This document shows positions 46,991-58,031 of a stretch of 64,000 bases of DNA, one piece after another. The notes under the pieces were generated by a model. The model did not search any database, was not told the DNA's origin, and saw nothing but the letters and a program-made list of their open reading frames with translations. The stretch covers positions 4,438,062 to 4,502,061 of the forward strand of contig CM018603.1 in assembly GCA_009192285.1 (NCBI GenBank), read 5' to 3'. Origin of the DNA: Morchella semilibera. Lineage: Eukaryota > Ascomycota > Pezizomycetes > Pezizales > Morchellaceae. A program made the translations under genes and the position numbers. Within the stretch, counting starts at the first letter, position 1. Each line of letters opens with the position of its first letter.

Positions 46991-47744
46991 TCGACACACG
47001 TTTTCGAGGGAAGTCGGCGTAATGGTGTAGAGGGGTCTTTTAATTTTGGGAGTTCACGCGCTGGATTCAGGGTTATATAGTTGATAGTATAGTAGTTCTA
47101 CAAGGGGTAGAAGAGGGTAGCAAATATAGAAATATGCTATTACATATCTTGCAAGATTTCGACGCTACTCCGGTTTGGGGTTAGGGTGCTTTTCTTTCCC
47201 TCCTTCTTGTTTCATTAGTTGCGTTGATCTTTTTGGCTATGTAAATACTTGTTAGGTGCTTTATAACGTGTCGATTCGGTGATAAAGAATTACAAGATAG
47301 TACCCTATATCGGTTCACACCACTAATCGGGGTGAAAGGTCCATGTTCAAACGGGTAATGTAATTTATAATGCATCTACAGTATTCTGTATGCATATAGA
47401 ATAGATGGATGGATTCATCCTTCTGGCAAAAAGCTACAAGTACAAAGGTTTATACTTTTGAAATTATAGGTAGTTACAATTAATCAGAACCACGAGCTAG
47501 TATGGAAAGCCACCAAGGGAGGTTCTTCCAGCCTCGATGGATGAATATATCGAAGAGCTGTTTGTTAATGTTATCATATTTCAAATTCACTTCCTTTGTT
47601 GCATGTAAAGTATCACTCACGTTGATACCGGCTCAAGGCGTTCCTGACAACGAAAAGCCACTCTAGTCCACCTGCCCTTGTTTCAGCTTCACTAACGGCA
47701 CGCCATACATATGCGTATGTAAATCCTGTTTCTCGAGTTTATGA

Positions 47745-47792
47745 CCTAGACAAACAGTCCCCTAGACAAACAGTCCCCTAGACAAACAGTCC
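47745..47792. repeat. 16-bp tandem repeat, three perfect copies
   Basis: CCTAGACAAACAGTCC occurs three times head to tail without a mismatch. Confidence 0.95.
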
Positions 47793-47975
47793 CGCACAAT
47801 GGACGGCACCGCCTTCCGCGCGCGCACACACGGCCGAAGGTGGCTCTAGGTCCACATCTACTACCTCTATGACCCGCCGCCCCCTCTCCGACATACCTCT
47901 ATCACTCTTTGCCCCAAGAAACCACAACCCCATATTTCCCCACACGTTACAAGAGACATCAAATTAAACTCGACG

Positions 47976-48033
47976 GTAGATCCTCCCATGGCCTCCCGTG
48001 CCCGCTCCCGCCCTGACTGATATGTGGTGACAG
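47976..48033 (+). other. Candidate 5' UTR intron of the gene at 48039
   Basis: Donor GTAGAT, CTGAC branch word and acceptor CAG bound a 58-nt interval ending 5 nt before the ATG. Confidence 0.4.
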
Positions 48034-48038
48034 ACAAG

Positions 48039-48341
48039 ATGAGCACCGCAAATGCAATTGCTACCTGCAAGCGTGGCATCCAAGACCACATGCAGCGCTA
48101 CCACGAGACTCGCGCCCTCGTCATCGAAATTGGCACCTGGCTTGCCGATGAGGAGCGTGGTGACCTCCCGAGGCTCAAGCGTGTGCTGATGTGGCTGGAG
48201 ATGGAGTTGGATTATGATCTCTGGTTGGCCTCCGAGCTCGAGAAGGAATGCAAGGATCTCGAGCTTGCTGAGAAGGAAATGGCTGAGCGTGAGAATAGCG
48301 CTGGGTCGGGATCTGCGGATGCTGGAGCCGCGGGGCAGTAG
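48039..48341 (+). CDS. Array protein 2, 100 aa, two-helix orphan family
   Basis: I take the ATG at 48039, the first in frame. The upstream frame has no ATG and contains the candidate splice acceptor. Helix 1 carries the motif IQDHMQRYH (residues 14-22) and runs to about 37. A short LP turn leads to helix 2 with VLMWLEMEL and a Glu/Lys-rich coiled-coil stretch to residue 84. The tail is Gly/Ala/Ser-rich. This is the shortest intact member and the cleanest example of the family: two antiparallel helices and little else. No signal peptide is present. Function unknown. Confidence 0.7.
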   Translation: MSTANAIATCKRGIQDHMQRYHETRALVIEIGTWLADEERGDLPRLKRVLMWLEMELDYDLWLASELEKECKDLELAEKEMAERENSAGSGSADAGAAGQ

Positions 48342-49142
48342 ATGCTGCCAAAGGTTAGAAATAAGGCCATGGAAAAGAATAGTAAAATAAAGCGCTCTTT
48401 GGTCTTTTTCACTGTTTTTTCTTTTTCTGTCTAGTTGGGTAGATTTCTTTCCTTTTGGGATTCATGGTTTTTGGATCAAGGCTGGATCAAGGCTGGTAGA
48501 ATGTGTTTGATGCAAGAGATCAAGGAGTGTTATGGTATGCGTGCTGCTGCACCACGGCTTCCAAAAGCCAACTTTCCCTCCCTGCCACGGACGAGAAAGT
48601 GTAGCATAGGTTTAGTTATGATTGATCATATCTTATGGCAGATGTGGAACCGTTGGACTGTGGCATCAACCCTTTAACCTCTCCGTCCGCAATAGTGGGC
48701 AGGTCGTAATGCAAGAGGAAGTAGAGGCAGTAACTGAAGGTGAAATAAATGACAGAAGCTTCCCCCATGTTAGCCGTAGAAAAATAAGAGCAAGAAGTGG
48801 TGGAACTTTCAATCAAGGAACTGAAAAAAAAAGGTTGATGCTGGATTAGATTAGATCGAACTTTTTGTGAGATACATGTACATGTTCCGAAAAGATATGC
48901 ATTTGCGTACAATGGTTTAGAAGAGACTAGAAAGAAATCCAGGGCGTAACCGGGAAACACCGTTCGGAGTAGAAAAGCCGTGTCTTTAATTTCGCGTCCT
49001 TTTCTTTCCATTTTTAGTCGGCCCAACCGCACTGCCCCGCTGTTTACGCTCAGACTAAGACAACCTAACGAACGACAACGTTGCTACTCCAGTACTTCGA
49101 CCGCGTATCTCCATCAAAATTACTCCCCCCTGAACGAAAGAA

Positions 49143-49496
49143 ATGACCATGGCCTCTCGCTTTATCCCCGGCTTCAAGCGCCTTACAAATGACGAGATCA
49201 CCACCGAGCTCGCCCGCCTCCAAGGCTACCTCCAGCAAAACCTCATCCAGTACTACCTCTGTCAAGGCCACATGGCCGTTGTCGCGGCCGGCGGAAACAC
49301 AACTACAGTCACTAGTCTCTACCAACTGCAGCGAGGAAATCGTCAAGGCACGGTCGCTCCCATCGGGCCCATATTGGGTATGATGGATGTGGTTCTTGCG
49401 AACAGGGCCCGTTTGTATGAAATCATCAGGGATTTACAAATGGAGCTAGTGGAGAGGGACGAGAGAGCGCAGAGCGAGGCGGGTGCGGTCCAATGA
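49143..49496 (+). CDS. Array protein 3, 117 aa, two-helix orphan family
   Basis: Two in-frame ATGs lie 6 nt apart, the second in the better context (ACCATGG). Helix 1 contains LQQNLIQYY (residues 30-38), which fits the family motif with Leu first and Tyr last. The linker is unusually long and rich in Gly, Thr and Gln (49-75). Helix 2 runs from MMDVVLANRARLYEII to the end. A possible dead copy lies at 45721-46060. There is no signal peptide. No clear 5' UTR intron is seen, unlike most neighbours. Confidence 0.65.
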   Translation: MTMASRFIPGFKRLTNDEITTELARLQGYLQQNLIQYYLCQGHMAVVAAGGNTTTVTSLYQLQRGNRQGTVAPIGPILGMMDVVLANRARLYEIIRDLQMELVERDERAQSEAGAVQ

Positions 49497-49950
49497 TTGG
49501 GTAGATCTGGCTTGTATCTTCGAGAATATATAGCCTCAAGAATGATAATTGGGCTGTATCGTGGGAAATAAATTTCGGTGGTGGGAGTGTTTAACTCAGC
49601 GAGAACTGTGATCTTACGTGAAGCTATACAGGAGGTAAAATTAAGTGAATACGCTTATCCTGAGTACCAGGCTCAGTCCTAACCTAGGTCCCGGGGAAGT
49701 ATTAACTCACAAGCAGACAACAATGCCGTGAGGTTACTATAGTGCTATCTCTTCCTCAATCGCATCGGTACCTCCATCCTACCCCTAAGTACAGGGGGGG
49801 GGGGTAGTGCGGGAGAGAGGAGGCGCAAGAAGGGTTATGCATATAGGTACCATATAATTATTTACCCTACGAAACCAAAAAAAAAAGAGCAACAAAAGAC
49901 TTACGCCCCCACCCGGGGCAGCTTTCCTAGAATTTACGAGGGGGTTAGTG

Positions 49951-50016
49951 GGGGGGTTGAACCTGAGCGGTGTCGATCAGAGTGTGAACTCTATACCGCT
50001 CAGGCAACAACCCCCG
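49951..50016. repeat. Three-tier imperfect palindrome (hairpin), 66 bp
   Basis: Nested inverted arms pair in order: GGGGGTTG (49952-49959) with CAACCCCC (50008-50015), CCTGAGCGGT (49962-49971) with ACCGCTCAGG (49995-50004), and AGAGT (49979-49983) with ACTCT (49988-49992), around a GTGA loop. All 23 arm pairs are Watson-Crick. On the minus strand, words resembling tRNA box A (GCCTGAGCGG) and box B (GGTTCAACCC) sit in the two arms, so a tRNA-derived origin is possible, but a cloverleaf does not form. Confidence 0.85.
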
Positions 50017-51262
50017 GTGACAACAACCACGATTTTTACGTTCTTGGCCGCGTAATGACGCTAGCTTGGCGACGCTGCCCCCTCCCTTCCACGCAGGCAG
50101 GAAACCACCCCGTCGCTACAATGTGAGTAGCATTGAACTCTTGGGGTGTCCCAAACCTATGAGATTATCCAACTGAAAGACCCAGGAGATGAGGTTTATC
50201 GCTCGGTTTCGTGACGGCTAATTTCCTTTCCGCTTTTCTCTATCTCCCTCAACCGCGAAGGTCAGTTCTTCATGCATTGTAAATCTGCACCTGATCCACG
50301 CACCGTTTTCTCCCGGCCAGCAAAGCACACCTAAAGCCTCGAATTCAATTTCATGAAAAAAAGGCAAGAACTTACCATAGCAAATATCATTCCTACATTC
50401 CTAGTTAAACCCCATACCCAGGCCAGTTCCCCTCGCCTTGGCACCGCCCATACCTGTATTCCTCCTGACTATCCCTCGTCGCCGTCCACCCACTCTTGAC
50501 AAACGGCGAATGGCAATCATACACCCGGTAACCAGCGCCCTCTACTAGTTGGGTACTTTTTCGGTATACTTGGTATCCCAAAGCCACTAGGCCCACTGTA
50601 GTTCCAAAATGGTGTTTTATTTTCATTCCAAGCAGCTACCAACTTTCGGCGCCCAGGACAACACCTCACGGCTTCCTCGGGCCCTACCTGTGAAATAGGT
50701 ACAAATTCGTCTTTCTCCCCGCAAAACTACGTGCGGTCTTTAGTGAAGTCAACCCTAACCCCGCAGCTTCCTGATCCGGGCTTTCGTTAGTCGCCAAGGT
50801 TCAAGCCTTGGCACTGCCGAGCTGGCCCTTGAAGGGAAGGTACCCAATCCCGGTCTCTGTGCGACGTTTGTACAAGAAACGGGCGATGTGGTAGGTTTGT
50901 AGCTTCTACACTAGGGGATACTAGTGGAGAAGACAAAAAAAGATCCGGGTAAGGCTGGGAGAGTAGCGTGGTATGTGTTGTGAGCAAGAGCACCAACTCT
51001 CTGGCTGCCCCACTTCTGGTCTCGTGGAAATATCTTAGTGCAAGCCAAGAATATAGGGGAAAGCGGTGGATTTCAAACCAGTCGTTCTCTTTCTACGCGA
51101 TTGTTATTCCTGGCTACCTCCTGGAACCTAAAGTCTTTGATCCCCGCACCGCAAAAGCACCACTGTCCTCGACACCCGGTATCAGGCAACAAACAAATTT
51201 CACATCACACGCATACTTCATATACCTTCCTCACTCATAAAGTAGCGCCCTATCATTGCATA

Positions 51263-51757
51263 ATGTACGCAAGCCCCCCTAGCATCATTACGTTTGGCAT
51301 ACCTAACATACACAGGACGGACCCAATGGACATGTATCCCACCGTTGAAGAGGTCGAAGGGGACATCCTAGAGTGCAAGAACGCAATCAGGCACTTCATG
51401 GCCACGTTTAACAGGAACTATGCCCGTTCGATGTTCGTCAGGCTTGAACTTGCAAAGCCGCTCATGAGTCGTACCCTGCCGGACGTGTTGGAACGGATGT
51501 GGCTTTATGAGGATCTTGAGCGCATGGGGACTATGATGGAGGAGAGTCTTGAGGATGCTGCCATGGTGCATAATTATGTGAAGGAACAGGAGGCGCTCCT
51601 TCAGGCACTGATTGAAGAAGAGATGGAGGAGGGGGAGGGAGAGGAGGAGGAGGGGGAGGAGGAGGAGGAGGAGGAGGAGGATGCAGAGGGGGAGGAGAAG
51701 GGTGGGGAGGTGGAGGGGGAGGTGGAGGGGGAGGACGAAAAAGATGGCGGCGCGTGA
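51263..51757 (+). CDS. Array protein 4, 164 aa, with acidic tail
   Basis: ATG at 51263 is the first in frame near the conserved region; the upstream open frame is random-looking. Helix 1 has IRHFMATFN (residues 42-50), matching the family motif with Phe-Asn in place of Tyr-His. Helix 2 begins at a LPDVL turn (72-76) with MWLYEDLERM. From about residue 118 the last 45 residues are almost only Glu, Gly and Asp, encoded by a GAG/GGA-rich low-complexity tract. The acidic tail could bind basic partners such as histones or ribosomal proteins, which is inference only. No signal peptide is present. Confidence 0.65.
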   Translation: MYASPPSIITFGIPNIHRTDPMDMYPTVEEVEGDILECKNAIRHFMATFNRNYARSMFVRLELAKPLMSRTLPDVLERMWLYEDLERMGTMMEESLEDAAMVHNYVKEQEALLQALIEEEMEEGEGEEEEGEEEEEEEEDAEGEEKGGEVEGEVEGEDEKDGGA

Positions 51758-53950
51758 AGTATAGGTTCTGTACATGTGGTTGTTAAAGGATGGTTGCTCG
51801 GAAAGAGGGACTCCGTTTAACCATCCTACAGATCTTAGAAAAATGCTTCTCTCACAGTTCTACGAGCAGCTTCAATGACTCGGAGCAGGCCATCATTATG
51901 TCATACGCCCTATTCGCTAGTTCTATCAATCAAACACCATCTTCTCAAATCTCAAAAAACGTTTCTTCATTTAGAGAGAGAAAGTAACCGGAAGTATCAT
52001 GTATTGGCTGGAGACACGCACTTGAGGGAACTTCCAGTTGGGGCGATTTCGGGTGTTGATAATTTTTGTCTTCGTGCGCCTAGGCACTTTCGATCTCAAG
52101 CCTTGGAAACAATATTCTCCTACCAAAGAAGTTCCCAAGCTAAACTCTTCAGGACCGCCGGTGGTTGCGGAGGTAAGCCGCCCATACCGGATTTTTGATC
52201 CAACTAGTAGGGTTCATGATGAGGATCCACCGAGGCCCTCCTCGCACCCCCCCCCCCCACCCACGCGTTTCGGCCAGTATCAGTGCCTCTCTCACTCCTT
52301 GTCCACTCCACTATGGAGCTGATTCTTTTATTAACAGCCTCTCCTCCTTCCTCGCGAGGCTCTTTCCGGGCTAAATTTTTCTTTGCTCCACTCCCCTTTC
52401 TCAACTTCCCCCTCTCATTGCGTTCGGTGTATCCTTTCTTAGCCTTATTAATTTTGATGTCGTTTCCATTTCTCTGATGGTTATTATCATCCCCCATGTT
52501 CAGCTTCAGTGGTGTCCTTTCTATTTGCAAAGTCCTAGCCGGTCAAGGTATGTTCTAGAGAAGAACCATCTCCTACAATTCTTACTGCCCACTTTGTAGC
52601 GAGATAAATTTAGTCATTCGTTAGGGTAGGAAAATTCACCAGTACTGTATGTGTAGTGTAGTTCTGCTCCGGTAGTCAATGTATTAGACAAAAACAAACT
52701 AACTATCCAGTGAAACTCGATATATTTTATTACAATCCGGACAAGATAGTCCGAATTTCCTTTTATTTTGTTCAGCCATGACGAGTAAGAAAAGGAACGA
52801 CGATTTATTTACGCCTAATCTCACCCAACCACTCGGTCGTGGCTTTACTGATGAGGGGAGGGGGGGATGTCGAAACGTGGTGTGCACTCGGTGACCCATC
52901 GATCACCAGAGGATTACATGCAAATAGGGGTATTGGCCGGTTGGTATGGGCGTTTGGGTTCTTTTTGTGACCAGGGACTGAGGGAATGAGTCTATTGATC
53001 AATTCTTTTCTACTGCCTTGAAGTGACTACTTCCCTATATCGCAAATATTTAGTGGGACACTAAACATCTCTAAGCAATAGTAGAGGAAATAGATAATCG
53101 AAACCTCCATACAGAGATCGTTCTGTGTTCAGGAATTTCGGCGCAGCTTGTCCTTGTCAAGTCAAAATGGGTATTTCTTTGGTTTCCAACACTCTAGATA
53201 TATACATGTGCTGTATCACACATTTATCACTCGATGGGGGTTGGGATAACAAGGGGCGGATCGCTAGAGTCAGATAATACGGACCTCTAGAGAAAAAAAA
53301 AACAGAACCACAGGCAAGTTGTGTATCGATTCCATTAGACACCAGTGGTAGTAGGTGCTCGACATTGCCTCCCAGGTAAAGGGGCTTACCCATCAGCTTT
53401 GTTTATCCTTCTTTGCGTATCGGAAGGTAGGTTCCTTATTTAGATTCGCCCCCCCGACCCGAGATATGGTTTCTTTTGTTTTTTTATCTGGTGGTTGTTT
53501 TCTTTATACGGATCTATGTTCTTTCGTCCATTTATTTATAAAGATAGGGGCTTTACCCATAGACCGAATGATCAATTAGCTACTGCTTTTGGTAAGCATA
53601 TTAACTATCAAGGAAGTCCAAATCCCAATATATATCAGTAGGTATTATACTATCATCCTCTAAATCACAGAGATAAACAAATCCACAGATTGACACCTGG
53701 AGCGTTCCTATAGACAATATTCCATTACAATGATTTTGTGCGGCATCTACCTCGCGAAGGACGCATACACACCATGAGCCTCATCGCACACCTTTATAGA
53801 TCCCGGGAAGGACTACGCTTAATTTCTTTCTGAACATGGGATAGTGTACACGTACCCCCCTTAACCTACATCCAGGGCTCCTTCATCCATCTCCCACCGT
53901 TTGATAATAACATACCCAACGCCTAGACAATTACATCTTTCATCCCCACT
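51758..53950. other. No supported gene
   Basis: It holds a C12 tract at 52247-52258 and the plus-strand half of an inverted dispersed repeat (53484-53600). Reading frames lack domains. Confidence 0.4.
53484..53600 (+). repeat. Dispersed repeat, plus-strand copy
   Basis: About 117 bp resemble the reverse complement of 56699-56820. Shared words include TATCTGGTG, TTTTCTTT, TACGGA, AGGGGCTTTACCCATAG and ATCAATT. Similarity may extend further left to about 53440. The family is unknown. Confidence 0.65.
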
Positions 53951-54003
53951 GTAAGTTCCTACCCGCACCAGCTCCTCCACCTCTCACTAACAACCATAAT
54001 CAG
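53951..54003 (+). other. Candidate 5' UTR intron of the gene at 54009
   Basis: Canonical donor GTAAGT, branch CACTAAC and acceptor CAG bound 53 nt, ending 5 nt before the ATG. This is the best-supported case of the shared feature. Confidence 0.65.
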
Positions 54004-54008
54004 TGCCA

Positions 54009-54353
54009 ATGAGCGTCCCAACCACTTCCATCGCGAGCACACCCAGCGCCGACATCATCGCCGCACATACCGCCCACATCAACCGCCTCATGCGCGACTA
54101 CAACCAGGTGCACTCCGTCGTGGTCGCGAACAAGATCCTGCTTGCAGACCCTGACTACAGCCCGACGTTTCAGACGCGTGACGGAAGTTTTGTGATGCAG
54201 CCTGACGGTCGTGAGGCACTTTTGGCGTTCATCAAGGTCCTAGAGGGCAGGATGGCGGAGTATCTTCAGATGGCGAGGGAATGGGCGTGGAGGAGGGCAG
54301 ACTTGATCTTGGCTGGAGAGGGGGAGGGGGGTGTGGAGGATCTGGATGGGTAG
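54009..54353 (+). CDS. Array protein 5, 114 aa, two-helix orphan family
   Basis: The leader is Ser/Thr/Pro-rich (residues 1-13). Helix 1 contains INRLMRDYN (24-32), an exact fit to the family motif. A linker of about 20 residues includes a predicted strand-like FQTRDGSFVMQ. Helix 2 starts at REALLAFIKVLEGRM, where IKVLE matches the second motif, and runs to about 101. The C-terminus is Gly/Glu-rich. A canonical 53-nt intron ends just before the ATG. There is no signal peptide. Function unknown. Confidence 0.75.
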   Translation: MSVPTTSIASTPSADIIAAHTAHINRLMRDYNQVHSVVVANKILLADPDYSPTFQTRDGSFVMQPDGREALLAFIKVLEGRMAEYLQMAREWAWRRADLILAGEGEGGVEDLDG

Positions 54354-55545
54354 TAGAGAGCTGGGTTGTTATGGTGGAACCAGCCTGTATGATGTACATT
54401 CGGGCTGGCATTTCTATCTATCTTTTCTTTTCCCATTTAAAAGATATATATCTTGAAGCAATGATATGTTCTACGTGCCCACTCGTGCTGCTAGGTATGT
54501 GGGGTGAGATGGGAAGGGAAAGAAAAAGGGATTGATTAAAAACATAGCTCCTCACTATTACAGCGTTTGTTCGTTCCGCTATGCTCGCGATAGGATCAAT
54601 ATCGGAACAAACCCAATCGGGGGTCTCAGGTTTTCGGAATCTTTCTGGCTCTGTATGCCTGTGTTTAGGTTGAGGGCTGGGGGTAAGTATAGGATACCCT
54701 GTAGAGCCTACGGTACCATCATGGGGGGTTGTTTTGTAGCAGCACTGAACATTGCAGGCCCCTCAACGGAGTTATAGAAATACCTACTATTTATTGCGTC
54801 TTGGCTGGCTATGAACACTCATGAGAGCTGAACGATTTATATCAGCACGTTTCTAATACCTCTCTATAAAAGTGTCAGGTACGGCAATAACGCGGGATAC
54901 CCGCAGGCCACCATGAACCACTCAGATTCCCAAAGGGAAAGGCCGTCATGACCAGAATAATTACCTTAATTGAATAACATCCTGGCAGAGTCCCCCCACT
55001 GCCCCTCCAATATGAAACCCCTTTCGTTCTCCCCCTCTATAAATATTCCCCTACTGTCAGTAAAACAAAAGGAGATAGAGTTTTCTCGACATGGAAGGCG
55101 ATATCTCCCGACCTCAGATTGTTTGTTTTACTACGGGTGCATTGTTCGCATACGAAATATTGAAATATGAAGAAAATGGCCCCGCTGCCCTTCTATAGAC
55201 CCACAGTAGGTGTCCCAGGTTTATGCCAAGCCCCGAGTGATTGCCTGTGAACGTGCCTATACACACCGAAAACAAACGCGTGTCACTTAAGCGAGGTTCC
55301 CTCTACACCAAACAACCTAAAGATCCTAACAAGAACCATAACTAGCAATCACCTGCCCACCAGCAGTATCGTTAAGAATCCACCATGACATGTGAGTCTC
55401 CCCTACCACAACTGTAGAACATGTCTCCCGTCGATACTGACAGAAGCCTCGCTCCCTACCAGCCAACGGAACGAACCTCGCGCCCCTCGCACCACCCACA
55501 CTCCCCGAATTCCAGCGTCTGCTTGCCTCCTGCCGTGCGAACGCT

Positions 55546-55875
55546 ATGAACCACCTCGCGGACAACACCCGCAGAATCAATAGAGGCTTCTGCCGAAGCA
55601 TCCGCCGCCTCATGAATCGCATTCGCGACAACCAGGGGCGCCTCATTATCATCCGCGTCCAGCTCGCAGAGGCCGAGTTTGTGAGGCTCATCAATCGCAG
55701 AGGAGACCGGCAGGGACCAACCAGGAGGCGGCTGAGGGAGATTATTCGTCAGCTGGAATCCAGGATCGGCGCTGATCTGGTGGTGGCTGCGCAGTTGGAT
55801 AGAGGTTGGAGGGATGGGATGCAGGCTGAAGCAGAGTTGAGGCGGAGAATGGCACTTGTGGCATTGAATATCTGA
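55546..55875 (+). CDS. Array protein 6, at least 109 aa, Arg-rich
   Basis: The first ATG in frame is 55546, but the same frame is open back to about 55444 with protein-like content (NGTNLAPLAPPTLPEF, then QRLLASC). Another ATG at 55421 (MSPVDTD) lies in a different frame just upstream. Either a one-base shift or a missed splice may have removed the true start. Helix 1 has IRRLMNRIR (19-27), fitting the motif except that Ile replaces Tyr. Helix 2 has IIRQLESRI (66-74). The protein is much more Arg-rich than its neighbours, with over twenty arginines. No signal peptide is present. Confidence 0.6.
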   Translation: MNHLADNTRRINRGFCRSIRRLMNRIRDNQGRLIIIRVQLAEAEFVRLINRRGDRQGPTRRRLREIIRQLESRIGADLVVAAQLDRGWRDGMQAEAELRRRMALVALNI

Positions 55876-56698
55876 GCGCGGACACAAGGGGGTGGTGGCA
55901 GAACGCTTCCAGACGGACCCTTTGTTCATAGCCTCATGAATTCAACCACATCTCTATAACCATTTGTGCACTGAAAGGAGGGCTACAGAAGAGCTCCTCA
56001 TCAGGATCTTACCCTGTACTGTAGTGCTAGTGGCACCCAGCCGTCAATAAAGAATCTGTGTTTCCTCCGGCCATCTTCTCGTGAAGAAACGAAACTGTTC
56101 CTGGGATGTTGTTCATTTCCCCACAAGGAGTCATTACCAAAAGATTCTCAATTTACCTCCCTCATCCAGGGTACCTCCATGCCCTAGTGAAAGCTCCAGT
56201 AGGGAACAGGTGGAACCTTTTGATCAGGATCACCGCGGTGCCTGCCTGGGTGGTCGGGTCTTAAGGTGTTTAATGCAGTTACGTCGAGGGCGTATGATAG
56301 TTAGTTGAGGGAATAGCTCGGGGGTGAAGGATATGTGAAGTAGACCGGGGGTTCCACTGTGAGGGAGTGCAGGAGGTGTACGAGATTTTTTCTGAGGATC
56401 ATGATCAAGGATAATGTTGTGAGGGATAGTTATATGCTACTGGCGTTATTCCAGTGTGGAATCCGGCATGGGCGTATATCTGAACCGCCTTTAGGCCTCG
56501 GTGGGTGGGTTCTCTATTCCATGTGGATCTCTTAATTGTTTAGGCGTGGTGAAAATCTCTCAATAACCCCTTCCCTCATCTCTGAAAAGGTTCGAGCTCA
56601 GTATCGGACTCTCTCTTTCCTTCCCCCCCTTGGCGCGAACTACCTGCTCGAAACAGGTATTATATGATTGATATTGGGATTTCGATCTGCTTAATAGG

Positions 56699-56820
56699 TA
56701 ATGATTACTAAAAACAGTAGTGAATTGATTATTCGCCCTATGGGTAAAGCCCCTAATTTTATCGATAAATAGATTAAATAAACAAAATTGGTCCGTACAA
56801 AGAAAATAATCACCAGATAC
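56699..56820 (-). repeat. Dispersed repeat, minus-strand copy
   Basis: This is the inverted counterpart of 53484-53600, with roughly 75-80 percent apparent identity by eye and small indels. It ends about 175 bp before the broken array gene at 56995. Confidence 0.65.
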
Positions 56821-56994
56821 AGGAAGCAGGGGGAATCATCTCTCTAATCGGGAAGATGGATCCAAATAAGAATTATCTGGAACCCCTACCTATAGTATCC
56901 AGACACACCACATTCCCCCACTACCGGGGGCAATGTGCTCTCCATCCCTATCTCACCTCGTCTCAATACAACCCCCTTTTCTAACCATTGCAGC

Positions 56995-57300
56995 ATGGCA
57001 TCTTTGTGGGATGATGCCCGTCTCGCGGCACAGATACACCTTCAGCTCATCATGATCACGGCAATGACCAGGCGCTACAACGGGGTGCTTTGCCGGATGG
57101 CCATTACTCAGGCGGAGCTCGACGCTACGCCGTGTAATAGGATCCGCGAGAGAAATGTTCTCTGGGTTAATCTCTAGTATCAGCGCTGCTGCTCGGGGTA
57201 GCTTCTCCGGCTAGGGATGTATTACGATCGGAACTGGAAGGATTTGTTGGAGATACAAAAGGGGAGGGAGGCGAATGCGAGGCCCAGGATCCAGATTGTG
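56995..57300 (+). pseudogene. Broken array member with two in-frame stops
   Basis: The ATG in good context follows a branch/acceptor-like TCTAACCATTGCAG. Residues 21-29 read ITAMTRRYN, fitting the family motif. The frame stops at TAG (57175) and again at TAG (57199). The same frame then continues with a second-helix-like MYYDRNWKDLLEIQKGREAN. Both halves being in one frame indicates two nonsense changes in an otherwise unshifted gene. An intron removing both stops has no good splice sites. Confidence 0.6.
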
Positions 57301-57650
57301 GTTCATAGTGGGGTGTTAAAGCCTATATGTCGCTATGTGTCTGTTCATAGGTCGGTGGCGCTTATGGAGAGAATGAAACGAAATAACAAAACCCCCCTTG
57401 CAGGTCAAGAGGCCTTCTATGATATGCTTTACATGCCTCATGGAACCTTAGTAATAAATGGACTGTATTCTTTTTGATTCTCTTAGCCGCCACCAAATCT
57501 CCTTTTAGAAGGCTAGGGAATATGGAAGGACGACCAAGCCGCTCGACACTTCCCTTTTCTTTACATCCCATGCACCCGCTGTTGTAAAGAACAGATTCCC
57601 TCCTGACAACTAACCAACACAAAAAAAAAACCCTCTTATTTTCGACGAAA

Positions 57651-58031
57651 ATGTACCCCCCCCCTCTTTATTCCACCGTATCAATGCAAGCACTCAATAC
57701 TGACATGCCTAGGCAGCGACAATCTCCTGATCAATTCGACACCTTTCTCGCCACTGGGATTCAACGTTCGAGGGATCGGATTCGCAGCTCCATGGTCTCC
57801 TATGCGAAGCACCACTTCGGGTTCACCATGACTCATGCCCGGCTGCAGTCCACCGCTATGAACAAGACGTCCGAACGCGGAAGGATGTTTGAAATCCTTG
57901 ACTTTCATCGCATCTCAATGGGGAGTCATTTGTCCGTCGCTAAGAGAGAGGATTATAGCTTGAAGCAGCTTTTGTCGATCCAGATCCAAAGGGAAGATGA
58001 AGCCGCGGGCATGGGAGGTGTCGGTCTTTAG
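57651..58031 (+). CDS. Array protein 7, 126 aa, two-helix orphan family
   Basis: ATG follows an A-rich UTR. The leader is Pro/Tyr/Gln-rich (residues 1-27). Helix 1 contains IRSSMVSYA (44-52), matching the family motif except for Ala at the end, and stays basic. The linker is short (around 68-72). Helix 2 begins MFEILDFHRISMGSHL and a third short helix with LKQLLSIQIQRED follows. The end is Gly-rich. It starts 350 bp after the broken copy at 56995. No clear upstream intron and no signal peptide are seen. Confidence 0.6.
   Translation: MYPPPLYSTVSMQALNTDMPRQRQSPDQFDTFLATGIQRSRDRIRSSMVSYAKHHFGFTMTHARLQSTAMNKTSERGRMFEILDFHRISMGSHLSVAKREDYSLKQLLSIQIQREDEAAGMGGVGL

Noticed and set aside
50781-50830. 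Box-B-like GGTTCAAGCC within CCAAGG...CCTTGG
   Set aside because: It is a short palindrome; no box A at suitable distance and no cloverleaf.
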